64,000 nucleotides of DNA from Streptomyces sannanensis (GTDB lineage: Bacteria > Actinomycetota > Actinomycetes > Streptomycetales > Streptomycetaceae), in the NCBI RefSeq assembly GCF_039536205.1, contig NZ_BAAAYL010000001.1:434001-498000 (forward strand), written 5' to 3'. Positions within the stretch are counted from its first letter, which is position 1. Each line of letters begins with the position of its first letter. The translations under genes were made by a program, and so were the position numbers. This document shows positions 32,248-40,205 of the stretch, in pieces. The notes under the pieces are model-generated. The model did not search any database. It was not told where the DNA came from and was given only the letters and a program-made list of their open reading frames with translations.

Positions 32248-33165
32248 TCATTGATCGGCCGGAACGATGCGGCGACCCGTGATGCCGGTGGGCTGGATCG
32301 ACACCCACGTCTCGCGTTCGCCCCCCGCCCATGGCTCGGTGTGGGCGCGGTCGGTCATCCGCCGCGCGGCGTCGGGCTCCGTGACAACCCTCGCAGGACC
32401 GACGACGAGGACACTCCAGCCCTGGCTCATGGCCTCGTCGACATGGTCGACCTCGAATGCGACATGTGTTCCTGCGGCCGCCGCGAGCACCGAGTCAGGC
32501 GCGGTCCGGAAGGCAATTGCATCTTCGATGACCTCGTAGTTCACCGGGATGACCACCGGGCCATCGGGGGTCGATACCGCGATGCGCCCTACGCCGTGCG
32601 TGGAAAGCAGGTCGCGGCATTCGTCGGGGCCGAGGTCCCGTAGTCGGGGGTGCAGGAGCGCCTGACCTTGGCCGGGCGGCTGATCGATGCCGGCCCCGCG
32701 CAGGGCCGCGACGCTGGTGCCCAGCGCGGCGGCCAACCTGATCAGGCTCTCCAGGCTCGGGTCGGCCGGCCGTTCTTCGAGGTACGCCAGGTAGTCCGGC
32801 GCCATTCCGGCGCGACGGGCTGTTTCTGCCCGGGTCAGTCCTTGTCGCTCGCGTTCAGCGGCCACGCGCCGGCCGATGTCGCCGACGCCGGGTGCCCCAC
32901 CGGAGGGGGGCCTGGAGGACGCGGTGACGGCCTCATCCCTGCTCGGCCGGGAAGGCTCGTGGAGCCTCCCGGGGCCGTGCTCGACGTGATGGATGTGCGC
33001 ATCCGGCCCGGGAAAGACGAGTGTCACCTCGTTCGTATCGGACCAGCGCACGTCGTAGGGAGGTGTTCCGTCCTCATGGTGGAGTCCGACGATCTCGCCG
33101 TCGCGCCTGGTGGCGCCGGTGGCCGGGCTTTCGACAACAAGTCGATCGCCGAGGTGAGCTCGCAT
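32248..33165 (-). CDS. DUF1918 + XRE helix-turn-helix + pyridoxamine-phosphate-oxidase-like protein
   Basis: Protein of 305 residues with three parts. Residues 1-60 (MRAHLGDRLVV, GEIVGLHHEDGTPPYDVRW, PGPDAHIHH) form DUF1918, common in actinobacterial stress loci. Residues about 90-155 (IGRRVAAERERQGLTRAETARRAGMAPDYLAYLEE) are an XRE-type helix-turn-helix. Residues 165-305 (LSTHGVGRIAVSTPDGPVVIPVNYEVI, ATHVAFEVDHVDEAMSQGWSVLVVGPA) are a PNPOx-like flavin-binding split barrel. A flavin/F420-sensing regulator is a reasonable reading. The ATG at 33165 was chosen because DUF1918 normally starts with MRA/GD; a longer open frame upstream is unlike the family. Confidence 0.85.
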   Translation of the reverse strand: MRAHLGDRLVVESPATGATRRDGEIVGLHHEDGTPPYDVRWSDTNEVTLVFPGPDAHIHHVEHGPGRLHEPSRPSRDEAVTASSRPPSGGAPGVGDIGRRVAAERERQGLTRAETARRAGMAPDYLAYLEERPADPSLESLIRLAAALGTSVAALRGAGIDQPPGQGQALLHPRLRDLGPDECRDLLSTHGVGRIAVSTPDGPVVIPVNYEVIEDAIAFRTAPDSVLAAAAGTHVAFEVDHVDEAMSQGWSVLVVGPARVVTEPDAARRMTDRAHTEPWAGGERETWVSIQPTGITGRRIVPADQ

Positions 33166-33337
33166 GATCGCCGCCGTTTCCTCAGAACGTTGCTGTATCC
33201 AACGTGCCACGCGTGGCGTGCCGGCGCACGGGATGGCGATCCCTCGAGCCACCGCACGGAGCCGATGACATCGGCACACCGGACCGACGCTTCCGCGCTC
33301 CGTCTCAGCGCCGGTCTCGATGCTCCGCCGCTCCCGC

Positions 33338-33520
33338 GCGCAGAGCTGTGCGAGACCCACACCGGGTGTCGTGTTCTTCATCGGCGACCGCGCCTACAAG
33401 CTCAAGAAGGCTGTCGCCCTGGGATTCCTGGACCACAACGACTGTGGCGGCTCGGCGGGCGGCCCGCGAGCGGAAAGTCGCCCTCAACCATCGCTTCGCC
33501 CCCGACGCCCGTGGCGGTGA
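33338..33520 (+). pseudogene. Fragment of AAA/aminoglycoside-phosphotransferase-like fusion protein
   Basis: LCETHTG, then one frame on VVFFIGDRAYKLKKAVALGFLD, then another frame RAARERKVALNHRFAPD. These three pieces together are the N-terminus of the roughly 500-residue APH-like/P-loop ATPase proteins often found in actinobacterial stress clusters. Frameshifts and loss of over 85% of the gene make it non-functional. It abuts the CBS-BON gene tail to tail. Confidence 0.65.
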
Positions 33521-33522
33521 TA

Positions 33523-34155
33523 TCAGACCGGGTGTTCGCCGCCCTCGGCGGACGATGGCGCGGTGTCGTCCGCCTCGACGGCGAGCCGGACAGCCACGTC
33601 CACCACTCCGTCGACGCTCTCGCACAGCCGCTGGATGATCGGGAGGAGGCTCCTGCGCTCCACGCTGCCGCTGATCGTTACCCTGCCGTCGGTGACGTCG
33701 ACCATCAGAGCGGAGGGCGACAGCCCGAGTGTGCGGGTGAGGACGTCCTCGAGGATCTCCTCCTGGATCGCCCGGTCCCTCCGCAGGAGCAGTTGAAGGA
33801 TGTCACTGCGGCTGATCACACCGATCAGCCGGCCCGAGTCGTCCACCACGGGCAGTCGCTTGATCCTGTGCTCCTCCATCAACCGGGCCGCCCTGACTGC
33901 GCTCCATCCGGGCCGCGCGACGACGGCCGGGCTGGACATCAGCCCTTCCGCCGTGTTCGCACTGCCCTGTGAGATCTTTCCTCGGATCAGATCCGCCTCG
34001 GACACCACACCGACCGGTCGGCCCTCGTCATCGATCACAGGTACGGCCGTAATGCCGTACTCGTCGAGTAGCCGCGCGATCTCCTTGAACGCGGTGCCCC
34101 GCTGGACGCTCACCGCCGTGGGCGTCATCAGGTCGGCGACGCTGCGGTGTCTCAT
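33523..34155 (-). CDS. CBS-pair protein with C-terminal BON domain
   Basis: Protein of 210 residues. Two CBS repeats: RSVADLMTPTAVSVQRGTAFKEIARLLDEYGITAVPVIDDEGRPVGVVSEADL and MSSPAVVARPGWSAVRAARLMEE onward, to RLIGVISRSDIL; then a BON domain (LGLSPSALMVDVTDGRVTISGSVERRSLLPIIQRLCESVDGVVDV). CBS pairs bind adenine nucleotides and BON domains may touch membranes or phospholipid. It is a paralogue of the gene at 39409-40083. A pair of palindrome-like boxes sits 82-117 nt upstream of the ATG. These proteins are typical members of streptomycete dormancy/hypoxia clusters. Confidence 0.9.
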   Translation of the reverse strand: MRHRSVADLMTPTAVSVQRGTAFKEIARLLDEYGITAVPVIDDEGRPVGVVSEADLIRGKISQGSANTAEGLMSSPAVVARPGWSAVRAARLMEEHRIKRLPVVDDSGRLIGVISRSDILQLLLRRDRAIQEEILEDVLTRTLGLSPSALMVDVTDGRVTISGSVERRSLLPIIQRLCESVDGVVDVAVRLAVEADDTAPSSAEGGEHPV

Positions 34156-34236
34156 CGCACGCCAGCCCCTTCCGGGTGTGTCCGGTCGAGCCGTCTCCTC
34201 AGCACCAACGTGGATCAGACGGCCTGCCCACGCACA

Positions 34237-34272
34237 GGGCCGAGCGGTCCCGTCGTGGGGCCGAACGGGACA
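34237..34272 (-). promoter_or_regulatory. Paired GGGCCGA..GG boxes upstream of CBS-BON gene
   Basis: GGGCCGAGCGGTCCC (34237-34251) and GGGCCGAACGGGACA (34258-34272) share the core GGGCCGAnCGG, with starts 21 nt apart (two helical turns). They lie 82-117 nt upstream of the CBS-BON start. Similar pairs precede the second CBS-BON gene and the transposon-split third copy. The motif resembles DevR/OsdR-type GGGnCC...GGnCCC sites, by memory of those consensus sequences. Confidence 0.55.
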
Positions 34273-34398
34273 CACGGTCCAGGCACAGGACGCTTCGGCT
34301 CGTCCCCTACCTCCCTCGCGCGCCCAGCCCCGGTGACCCCCGGCCTGCGCATCACAAAGGAGTTCGGCCCGAGGGACTGCGCAGAGCCTCCACCTCAT

Positions 34399-34485
34399 GG
34401 CCGGCAGGCACGGCCCGATCGTCCTCGGAACCCGCGGACGCGGAGGGTTCGCCGCACTGCTGCTCGGCTCGGTGGGACTGGACCT
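34399..34485 (+). pseudogene. Universal stress protein C-terminal fragment
   Basis: GPIVLGTRGRGGFAALLLGSVGLDL matches the ATP-phosphate-binding G-x2-G-x9-GS loop of the UspA fold. Nothing before or after fits. It is joined tail-to-tail with the CBS fragment of the opposite strand at about 34485, marking a deletion junction. Confidence 0.7.
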
Positions 34486-34561
34486 CCTTGAACGGCGTTT
34501 CGCAGCCCACCGCGATCACCGCGTGCGTCATCACATCACCGACGGTTCGGAGCTGTTTCAT
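34485..34561 (-). pseudogene. N-terminal fragment of a third CBS-domain gene
   Basis: Good start (GAGGAGCGCCC-ATG) and MKQLRTVGDVMTHAVIAVG, CETPFKEV, clearly homologous to the first 27 residues of both CBS-BON genes here. It then runs into the antisense of a stress-protein fragment. The IS21-type transposon begins 28 nt before its ATG, and its presumed promoter boxes now lie at 39325-39351 on the other side of the transposon. Confidence 0.8.
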
Positions 34562-34582
34562 GGGCGCTCCTCGATCGGGTCC

Positions 34583-34589
34583 TTCAGGT
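34583..34589. repeat. Target-site duplication, left copy (TTCAGGT)
   Basis: TTCAGGT immediately precedes the TG terminus of the IS21-type element. The identical heptamer follows its CA terminus at 39278-39284. IS21-family insertions duplicate 4-8 bp. Confidence 0.8.
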
Positions 34590-34773
34590 TGTTTCTATCG
34601 GGGTCTTTGAGAGCAGGTAGGGCAGGTTGTTCGGGAGCCGGGGGTACATCGGCGAGTTTGGGAGCCACCTGGGGGTTGAGCGGATGACATGCCGCTGATG
34701 GAGTAATCAAAGGCATGGGCTGTTTGGCCCTTCACGCTTTGCCTGTTGATCACGGTCGTGTCAGGAGATCCGT

Positions 34774-36456
34774 GTGTACAGGTCGCGTGAGTGGATCTTT
34801 GAGCGGATCCGCCGGGACAAGCGTGTGGACCCGTCGGTGTCGGGGCGGATGCTGGCCCAGCGGTACAGGGTGTCGCGGAACACGGTGGCGAAGGCGTTGA
34901 CCCAGCCGGTGCCGCCGAAGCGGAAGAAGCCGCCGCCCCGGGCGAGTGTGCTGGAGCCGGTGAAGGGCTTCATCGACGCGATGCTGCGGGAGGACCTGGC
35001 GGCGCCGCGCAAGCAGAAGCACACGATCAGCCGGGTGATGGAGCGGCTGGCGGCTGAGCACGACTTCGAGCTCGCCTCCTACACGACGGTGCGTGACTAC
35101 ATGGCCAGACGGCGTCCGGAGCTGGTCTTGGAGGCCAGGGAGGGGCGCCGGCATCTGGAGGGTGTTGTTCCGCAGACGAAGCAGCCGGGCGAGGAGGCCG
35201 AGGTCGACTTTGCGGACGTCTGGCTGGACCTGGCCGGGCAGCGGCGCAAGTGCGTGCTGTTCACGCTGCGGATGTCGTATTCGGGCAAGGCGGTGCACCG
35301 CGTCTATGCGACGGCATCGCAGGAGGCTTTCCTGGAAGGGCACGTCGAGGCGTTCGAGGCGCTGGGCGGCTGCCCGACGGTCCACATTCGCTATGACAAT
35401 CTCAAGCCAGCGGTCAAGCAGGTGCTGTTTGGCCGTTCGCGCACGGAGACGGCCCGGTGGGCGGCGTTCAGGTCGTGGTACTCGTTCTCGGCGTTCTACT
35501 GCACCCCTGGTGAGGAAGGCGCCCACGAGAAGGGCGGGGTCGAGCACGAGGGCGGGCGGTTCCGCCGCAAGCACCTGGTCCCGCCGCCCGAGGTCGAGAC
35601 GCTGGCCGAGCTGAACGAGCGTCTGGCCGCGATCGATCTGGCCGAGGATGCCCGGCACGTCCATGGCCGTCCGACCTCGATCGGGTTCGACTTCGAAGCC
35701 GAGCGCGAGCTGCTGCGGCCCCTGCCTGCGGACGGATACGACTGCGGGATCGACCTGACACCGGTGGTCCAGCGCAACGGTCGCATCACGGTCCGTCAGA
35801 GCTACTACTCGGTGCCGGCGAAGTTTATCGGCGCCAAGGTCCGGGTGAAACTGCGGGCCAACGAGCTTCTGGTCTTCGACGGCCGCAAGATCGTCGCTCG
35901 GCACCCGCGGCTGACGCGCCGATACACCGCCCACGACATCCTCGACCACTACCTGGAAATCCTGCTGGTGCGCCCCGGCGCGTTCGCCGGGGCTTCGGCC
36001 CTCGCACAAGCCAGGGCCGAAGGCACCTTCACCAAGACCCACGAAGCGTTCTGGGCCGCGGCCAAGGCCAAGTGCGGTGACAGGGACGGCACCCGGCTGC
36101 TGATCGAAGTGCTGCTACTGCACCGTCAGCTGCCCGCCGAAGCCGTCGTCGCAGGGATGGCCACGGTCGTCAAGGTCGGCTCGGTCAATCCCGACCTGGT
36201 GGCCATCGAGGCCCGCAAGGCGATCGAGGACAGCGACCTCGACGAGGCCGACGGCACCGAGGCCGATGCCTGTGACGACCAGGACGGCGACGCGGAGGCC
36301 GGCGGCACGGCGGACGAGGGCGCGAAGGTGATCTCCCTGCACGCCCGGCGCCTGCCGCCCGATCCACGCACCCAGCTGCCGGACATGTCCAAGTACGACC
36401 GGCTGCTTGCGCCGCCGGCACCGCCGAGGAAACAGCAGAAAGGCACGAGCGCATGA
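34774..36456 (+). CDS. istA: IS21-family transposase IstA
   Basis: DDE transposase of 560 residues; GTG start behind AGGAGATCC. N-terminal helix-turn-helix (SVSGRMLAQRYRVSRNTVAKAL, 21-42) for end binding. The RNase H-like catalytic core has Asp145 (AEVDFADVWLDL), Asp208 (IRYDNLKPAV) and Glu257 (KGGVEHEGG). A beta-barrel region follows with YYSVPAKFIGAKVRVKLRANEL, and a charged acidic segment before the C-terminus (DSDLDEADGTEADACDDQDGD). The stop overlaps the istB start (ATGA). The gene is complete, with no frameshift, so the element could still be active. Confidence 0.96.
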   Translation: MYRSREWIFERIRRDKRVDPSVSGRMLAQRYRVSRNTVAKALTQPVPPKRKKPPPRASVLEPVKGFIDAMLREDLAAPRKQKHTISRVMERLAAEHDFELASYTTVRDYMARRRPELVLEAREGRRHLEGVVPQTKQPGEEAEVDFADVWLDLAGQRRKCVLFTLRMSYSGKAVHRVYATASQEAFLEGHVEAFEALGGCPTVHIRYDNLKPAVKQVLFGRSRTETARWAAFRSWYSFSAFYCTPGEEGAHEKGGVEHEGGRFRRKHLVPPPEVETLAELNERLAAIDLAEDARHVHGRPTSIGFDFEAERELLRPLPADGYDCGIDLTPVVQRNGRITVRQSYYSVPAKFIGAKVRVKLRANELLVFDGRKIVARHPRLTRRYTAHDILDHYLEILLVRPGAFAGASALAQARAEGTFTKTHEAFWAAAKAKCGDRDGTRLLIEVLLLHRQLPAEAVVAGMATVVKVGSVNPDLVAIEARKAIEDSDLDEADGTEADACDDQDGDAEAGGTADEGAKVISLHARRLPPDPRTQLPDMSKYDRLLAPPAPPRKQQKGTSA

Positions 36457-37274
36457 GCCCCACCAAGACGGCCGAGGCCCCTGCGGCCGAGCAGGTCCCG
36501 CCCACCAGGATGCCGCTGCCCGGCGATCCCGAGGACGCGGCGATCGACGAAGCTTGCCGGGACCTGCGGCTTCCCGCGTTCCGTGAACGGTTCGTGGAGC
36601 TGGCCGCCGACGCCCGGCGCAAGCAGTCGACCTACAAGCAGTTCCTCCTGGACCTGCTGCGGACCGAGGTCGCCGACCGCGACGTCCGCCGTCAGCAAAG
36701 GCTCGTCCGCGCGGCGAAATTCCCCCGGCCCAAGCGGCTGGAGGACTTCGACTTCGACAAGAACCCCAACGTCTCCCCGGAAGTCGTCGCCGATCTGAAG
36801 TCCACGTCCTGGGTCCGTGAGGGCCGTCCGCTGGTGCTGATCGGTGACTCCGGAACTGGCAAGTCCCACCTACTGATCGGCGTCGGTACCGCGATCGCGG
36901 AGGCCGGACTGTCCGTCCGCTACATCACCACCCAGGCCCTGGTGAACGAGCTCGCCGAAGCCGAGGCGGCCAGACGGCTGTCCTCGCTCATGGCCCGCTA
37001 CACCAAGGTCGACCTGCTCTGCCTGGACGAGTTCGGCTACGCGAACCTGGACAAGAAGGGCGCCAAGCTGCTGTTCCAGATCTTCACCGAACGCGAGGAA
37101 CGCAAGGCCACCGCGGTCGCCACGAACTCCCCGTTCGCCGAGTGGGACAAGACCTTCGGCGACCGCCGGCTCTGCGCGGCCATCGCCGACCGCATCACGT
37201 TCCGCTGCAGCCTGATCCAGACCGGCACCGAGTCCTACCGGCTCCAGGCCACCTGCGACGAACGCTCGATCTGA
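36453..37274 (+). CDS. istB: IS21-family helper ATPase IstB
   Basis: AAA+ ATPase of 273 residues that loads and stimulates IstA at the target. Walker A GDSGTGKSH (131-139), Walker B LLCLDEFGY (188-196), sensor region ATAVATNSPFAEW and the C-terminal RRLCAAIADRITFRCSLIQTGTESYRL of the IstB/DnaC group. Translation is coupled to istA through ATGA. The length is close to the family norm, with an additional 25-residue N-terminal extension. Intact. Confidence 0.96.
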   Translation: MSPTKTAEAPAAEQVPPTRMPLPGDPEDAAIDEACRDLRLPAFRERFVELAADARRKQSTYKQFLLDLLRTEVADRDVRRQQRLVRAAKFPRPKRLEDFDFDKNPNVSPEVVADLKSTSWVREGRPLVLIGDSGTGKSHLLIGVGTAIAEAGLSVRYITTQALVNELAEAEAARRLSSLMARYTKVDLLCLDEFGYANLDKKGAKLLFQIFTEREERKATAVATNSPFAEWDKTFGDRRLCAAIADRITFRCSLIQTGTESYRLQATCDERSI

Positions 37275-37314
37275 CATCGTGCCGCCCCGGCCGCACACTC
37301 GCCGGAAAACGGAG

Positions 37315-37365
37315 CCGGGCCCTTTCGCACCGTGCCTGTCAGGGACACGGACCGACAGGGCCCGG
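37315..37365 (+). terminator. Hairpin downstream of istB
   Basis: Perfect 9-bp arms CCGGGCCCT (37315-37323) and AGGGCCCGG (37357-37365) enclose a smaller CCGTG/CACGG stem. It lies 41 nt after the istB stop. No U-run follows, as is common in streptomycetes; it may end istAB transcription or shield the MFS gene. Confidence 0.55.
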
Positions 37366-37440
37366 TGACACACAAGCTATCGCCATCCACCGCCGAATCA
37401 CGGCGGACACTCCACGCCCCCGAGCGTGACGTCACCCATT

Positions 37441-37487
37441 AGAGGTGGCTACCGATGCCATGGCTCCCGATCCCGCCGATGCGGTGG
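37441..37487 (+). repeat. Internal copy of IS21 right-end repeats
   Basis: GGTGGCTACCGATG, ATGGCTCCCGATCCCGCCGATG and CGGTGGC repeat the pattern seen at the outer right end (39160-39260: GGTGGCTCCCGATC, GTGGCTCCCAATCCCACCGATG). It is in the same orientation, about 170 nt after the istB stop, where a normal IS21 right end would lie. It marks the probable ancestral end of the element. Confidence 0.6.
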
Positions 37488-37749
37488 CCTGCTCGACTGC
37501 CACCACGGCGCAACAATCCGCACCATCCTGGCCCTTCCAGGCCGCCAAGCATTCGAGACCGCGGGAGCCTACCGGGGTGCAGACGAATTCTGGGTCTTCC
37601 CTGACTGATCGCGCACCGCTCCACCGGGCCGTGCCCGGCAACGATCGGGCCGCACGACTGCCTCCAGGCACAGCCCCACCGGACTGCGGTCCCAAGCATC
37701 ACTTCTCCCACTCCCGACAAAGTCGCGTCACTGCAGTCCGGCAAAACCA

Positions 37750-39030
37750 CTACGTGGATGGACTATCCGTGGCCGGGGACGGAACCGCTTCCATCGTGGG
37801 CGCTGGAACATGCCCGGTGGAGATGCGTGCTTTTCGCCATGGCAGGAGCAGCGCGCTCGCCATGCACAGCAGGCCGGCGATGAGCAGGGCGCCGCGGACC
37901 CCGGCTGCGGCGCCGATGAGGCCACCAATGATCATGAAGGCTGCCTGGCATGTCTTCGAGCCGACAGACCAGGAGGTGCTGACGCGGGACATGAAGGCGT
38001 CCGGTGTGGCCGCCATCCGATACGTGGTGAAAGACGGATTGAAAACCCCGGCGGAGAGAAGCAGGCCGAAGTCGGCTGCCACGATGACGAACACGCCGAG
38101 GGCACCGGACGGCGTCAGAGGCATGAGGATCGTCCAGAGCGTGCGCGCAACACCGGACAGCAGCAGAATGCGACGCTGTCCGAAGTGCCGGGTGAGCAGC
38201 GGGGCCAGACGTGAGCCCAGCACGCCGCCCAGGCACGGCAGCCCCAGAGCAAGTCCGTATTGCCACGGTGCCAGTTCGAGGTCTTCCAGCATGAGGACGG
38301 CCATCAGCGGTGAGGCCATCATGATGGATCCGCCGAAGAGCAGGGCGTTGAAGAACAGCGGCCGCAGTCCTGGGTGGCGCAGGAGGTATTGCCAGCCGGC
38401 CGCGATGTCGCGGCCCAGGTGAGCGGTGGCGGCGCGGGCCGGTGGCACTGGTTCTGGCTGCCGGATGCGACGGATCCCCAGGGCTGATCCGAGGAAGGAC
38501 AGTGCGTCGACCACCAGGGTGGCGGCCGCGCCCAGTGCTCCGATCAGGAGCCCGCCGATGGGCGGGCCGGCGCTGACGCTGATCCAGTTGGTTGTCTCGA
38601 AGTGGCTGTTGGCACGAAGGCGGTGCTCGGGCAGGACAAGTGCCTTCAGGTGTGCCCCGCTCGCCGCGTCGAAGGCGACAGACGCCGCCGTCTGAAGAAC
38701 GCCGACGACACACAACTGGGCGAAGGTGAGCTTGTCGAAAGCCATGGCGACCGGAATGCTCGCCAGCAGCACACAGCGTGCCAGGTCGGCGGTGATCATA
38801 ACCGGCCGCTTGTACTGATGCTCGATACGCGCACCGAGCGGTAGAGCGATCACCGCACTGGCCACCGCGGACAACGCAGCGAGCACAGAAACCTGGAACG
38901 CCGAGGAACCCAGCACCAGAAGGGCGATCAGCGGCAACACCCCCATGCCGACGGCGCTGCCCGCTGCGCTGACCGCGTAGGCGCCCCACAGCCGCCGGAA
39001 GTCCTGCCCGAGCGTGCTCCGCCGTACCAA
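37750..39030 (-). CDS. MFS efflux transporter (MFS_3 / EntS-like)
   Basis: Membrane exporter of 426 residues from a TTG start 5 nt after AGGAGG; a GTG 48 nt earlier (39078) is in frame but its GGAGG abuts it. About 12 hydrophobic segments, beginning FRRLWGAYAVSAAGSAVGMGVLPLIALLVL, and the loop-2/3 motif LGARIEHQYKRPVMITADLAR typical of the enterobactin-exporter/macrolide-efflux branch. EntS-type proteins expel siderophores or hydrophobic drugs. It lies inside the IS21 element between the internal and outer right ends, in opposite orientation to istAB, so it is probably a passenger that could confer a transport or resistance trait. Confidence 0.9.
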   Translation of the reverse strand: MVRRSTLGQDFRRLWGAYAVSAAGSAVGMGVLPLIALLVLGSSAFQVSVLAALSAVASAVIALPLGARIEHQYKRPVMITADLARCVLLASIPVAMAFDKLTFAQLCVVGVLQTAASVAFDAASGAHLKALVLPEHRLRANSHFETTNWISVSAGPPIGGLLIGALGAAATLVVDALSFLGSALGIRRIRQPEPVPPARAATAHLGRDIAAGWQYLLRHPGLRPLFFNALLFGGSIMMASPLMAVLMLEDLELAPWQYGLALGLPCLGGVLGSRLAPLLTRHFGQRRILLLSGVARTLWTILMPLTPSGALGVFVIVAADFGLLLSAGVFNPSFTTYRMAATPDAFMSRVSTSWSVGSKTCQAAFMIIGGLIGAAAGVRGALLIAGLLCMASALLLPWRKARISTGHVPAPTMEAVPSPATDSPST

Positions 39031-39277
39031 CCGAACCTCCTGAGGTGCGAAAGCGCTCAGCGTAGTGAATCGGATCACCCTCCACCCCGTAATCAGGCCG
39101 CCACCGGACGCACTTCAAAGCTGAGATCAGAAACAGGTACTGGCATCACCCGATAGGGGTGGCTCCCGATCTCATTGACGATCATGAACCTGTGACGGAT
39201 CCATCCTCGTCACGGACGGAGCAAAGTGGCTCCCAATCCCACCGATGCAGTGGCTCCCGTTCACCCCGCCAAAATCA

Positions 39278-39284
39278 TTCAGGT
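39278..39284. repeat. Target-site duplication, right copy (TTCAGGT)
   Basis: Identical to the heptamer at 34583-34589 and directly after the CA end of the transposon. Confidence 0.8.
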
Positions 39285-39324
39285 AGTCCGAGTGCGCGCG
39301 ACGAGGGCGCGGACAGAGTCGACC

Positions 39325-39351
39325 GGGACCGAGCGAGGACTGTTCGGCCCC
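39325..39351 (-). promoter_or_regulatory. Displaced promoter boxes of the split third CBS gene
   Basis: GGGACCGAGCGAGGA (39325-39339) overlaps GGACTGTTCGGCCCC (39337-39351). The last ten bases GTTCGGCCCC are identical to the reverse complement of the distal box before the first CBS-BON gene. If the transposon and one TTCAGGT are removed, the boxes would lie about 69-95 nt upstream of the CBS fragment start at 34561. Confidence 0.5.
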
Positions 39352-39408
39352 GGCTTCGTCCCACGGCAGGTGTGCTTGCGGAGCGGCCGGCGGCTGTGCA
39401 CCGAGCAA

Positions 39409-40083
39409 TCAGGATCCGTGAGAAGCGGGCGGGTCCTTTTCACCTTCGTGCGCGATCGCCTGGTGGACGGCGACCACACCGTCGACGGAGCGGCACAGAC
39501 GCTCGATGATCGGGATCAGATCGCTCGTCACCACCCTGCCGGAGAGTGTCACCACACCGTCACGTACGGCTACCTCCACAGTGCCCGGCGCGAGCCCCAG
39601 CGTTTCGCCCAGCACCTCGTGATGGATCTCGTCGCTGATGGCGTCGTCACGGCGGAGGAAGGGCCGCAACAGGTCCCGGCGGCTGACGATGCCGACGAGC
39701 CTTCCGGCCTCGTCGATCACAGGAAGCCGCTTCACCTTGTTGCGATCCATCGCCCTGGCCGTTTCGACGATGTTCCATTCGGGTCTGGCGATGATTGCCG
39801 GAGCGGACATCATGGCCTTGGCGGTCTCGGCAGCGGCGCGAGCCACGTCACGCGGATCGAGCCGCGGACCGGGTGAACGCCCTTCGGGATCCGGGAGACT
39901 GGCCGCCTTGCGGAGGAGATCCGCCTCGGAGACAACACCAAGGGGACGGCCTTGGTCATCGACGACGGGAACTGCCGTGACCTCGTTGTCGACGAACATC
40001 TGAGCGATTTCTTTGAAGGAGGAGTCGGGGCGCGCCGTCACGACTCTCCGCGTCATGACTTCTGAAATGGTGCGATGCTGCAT
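39409..40083 (-). CDS. CBS-pair protein with C-terminal BON domain (second copy)
   Basis: Protein of 224 residues; ATG after GGAGTGAGGGAC. CBS1: RTISEVMTRRVVTARPDSSFKEIAQMFVDNEVTAVPVVDDQGRPLGVVSEADLL. A linker PDPEGRSPGPRLDPRDVARAAAE is longer than in the first copy. CBS2: MMSAPAIIARPEWNIVETARAMDRNKVKRLPVIDEAGRLVGIVSRRDLL. BON: LGLAPGTVEVAVRDGVVTLSGRVVTSDLIPIIERLCRSVDGVVAV. It is clearly paralogous to the gene at 33523-34155. Paired boxes precede it at similar spacing, so both probably answer to one regulator. Confidence 0.9.
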   Translation of the reverse strand: MQHRTISEVMTRRVVTARPDSSFKEIAQMFVDNEVTAVPVVDDQGRPLGVVSEADLLRKAASLPDPEGRSPGPRLDPRDVARAAAETAKAMMSAPAIIARPEWNIVETARAMDRNKVKRLPVIDEAGRLVGIVSRRDLLRPFLRRDDAISDEIHHEVLGETLGLAPGTVEVAVRDGVVTLSGRVVTSDLIPIIERLCRSVDGVVAVHQAIAHEGEKDPPASHGS

Positions 40084-40170
40084 GTCCCTCACTCCTTCAG
40101 CTGCCGCATGTCGGCGGCCGCTCGGTGCTGCCCCTTCCCCCACTTTCCGCCGACGCCCCCTACGACGGCA

Positions 40171-40205
40171 GAGCCGAATGGTCCCGTCAGGGGGCTGAAT
40201 GTCTC
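40171..40205 (-). promoter_or_regulatory. Paired boxes upstream of second CBS-BON gene
   Basis: GAGCCGAATGGTCCC (40171-40185) matches GGGCCGAGCGGTCCC before the first CBS-BON gene at 12 of 15 positions. A weaker GGGGCTGAATGTCTC follows at 40191-40205. The starts are 20 nt apart, located 88-122 nt upstream of the ATG, nearly the same geometry as the first gene. Confidence 0.5.

Larger units (their letters stand above)
34590..39277 (+). mobile_element. IS21-family transposon with apparent MFS passenger gene
   Basis: About 4.7 kb running from TG (34590) to CA (39277), the IS21-family termini, flanked by TTCAGGT repeats. The ends are inverted repeats: both carry TGnTTnTnnCGGGGT and then internal copies of GGGAGCC(AC), e.g. 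TTTGGGAGCCACC at 34659-34671 and, inverted, GGTGGCTCCCGATC near 39160 plus TGGCTCCC copies at 39232 and 39251. Contents: istA, istB, a hairpin, an internal right-end-like repeat at 37441-37487, and an MFS exporter in opposite orientation. Normal IS21 elements are 2-2.5 kb, so either an extra right end was captured, bringing the MFS along, or two insertions are nested. The matching duplications favour movement as one unit. Confidence 0.8.

Noticed and set aside
37487..37750. Short plus-strand ORF after istB (ending EFWVFPD at 37608)
   Set aside because: No family resemblance and no ribosome site; treated as non-coding sequence inside the transposon.
37750..39030. MFS exporter as siderophore exporter of the NRPS product
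   Set aside because: It lies inside a separate transposon more than 20 kb away; only family similarity to EntS supports it.
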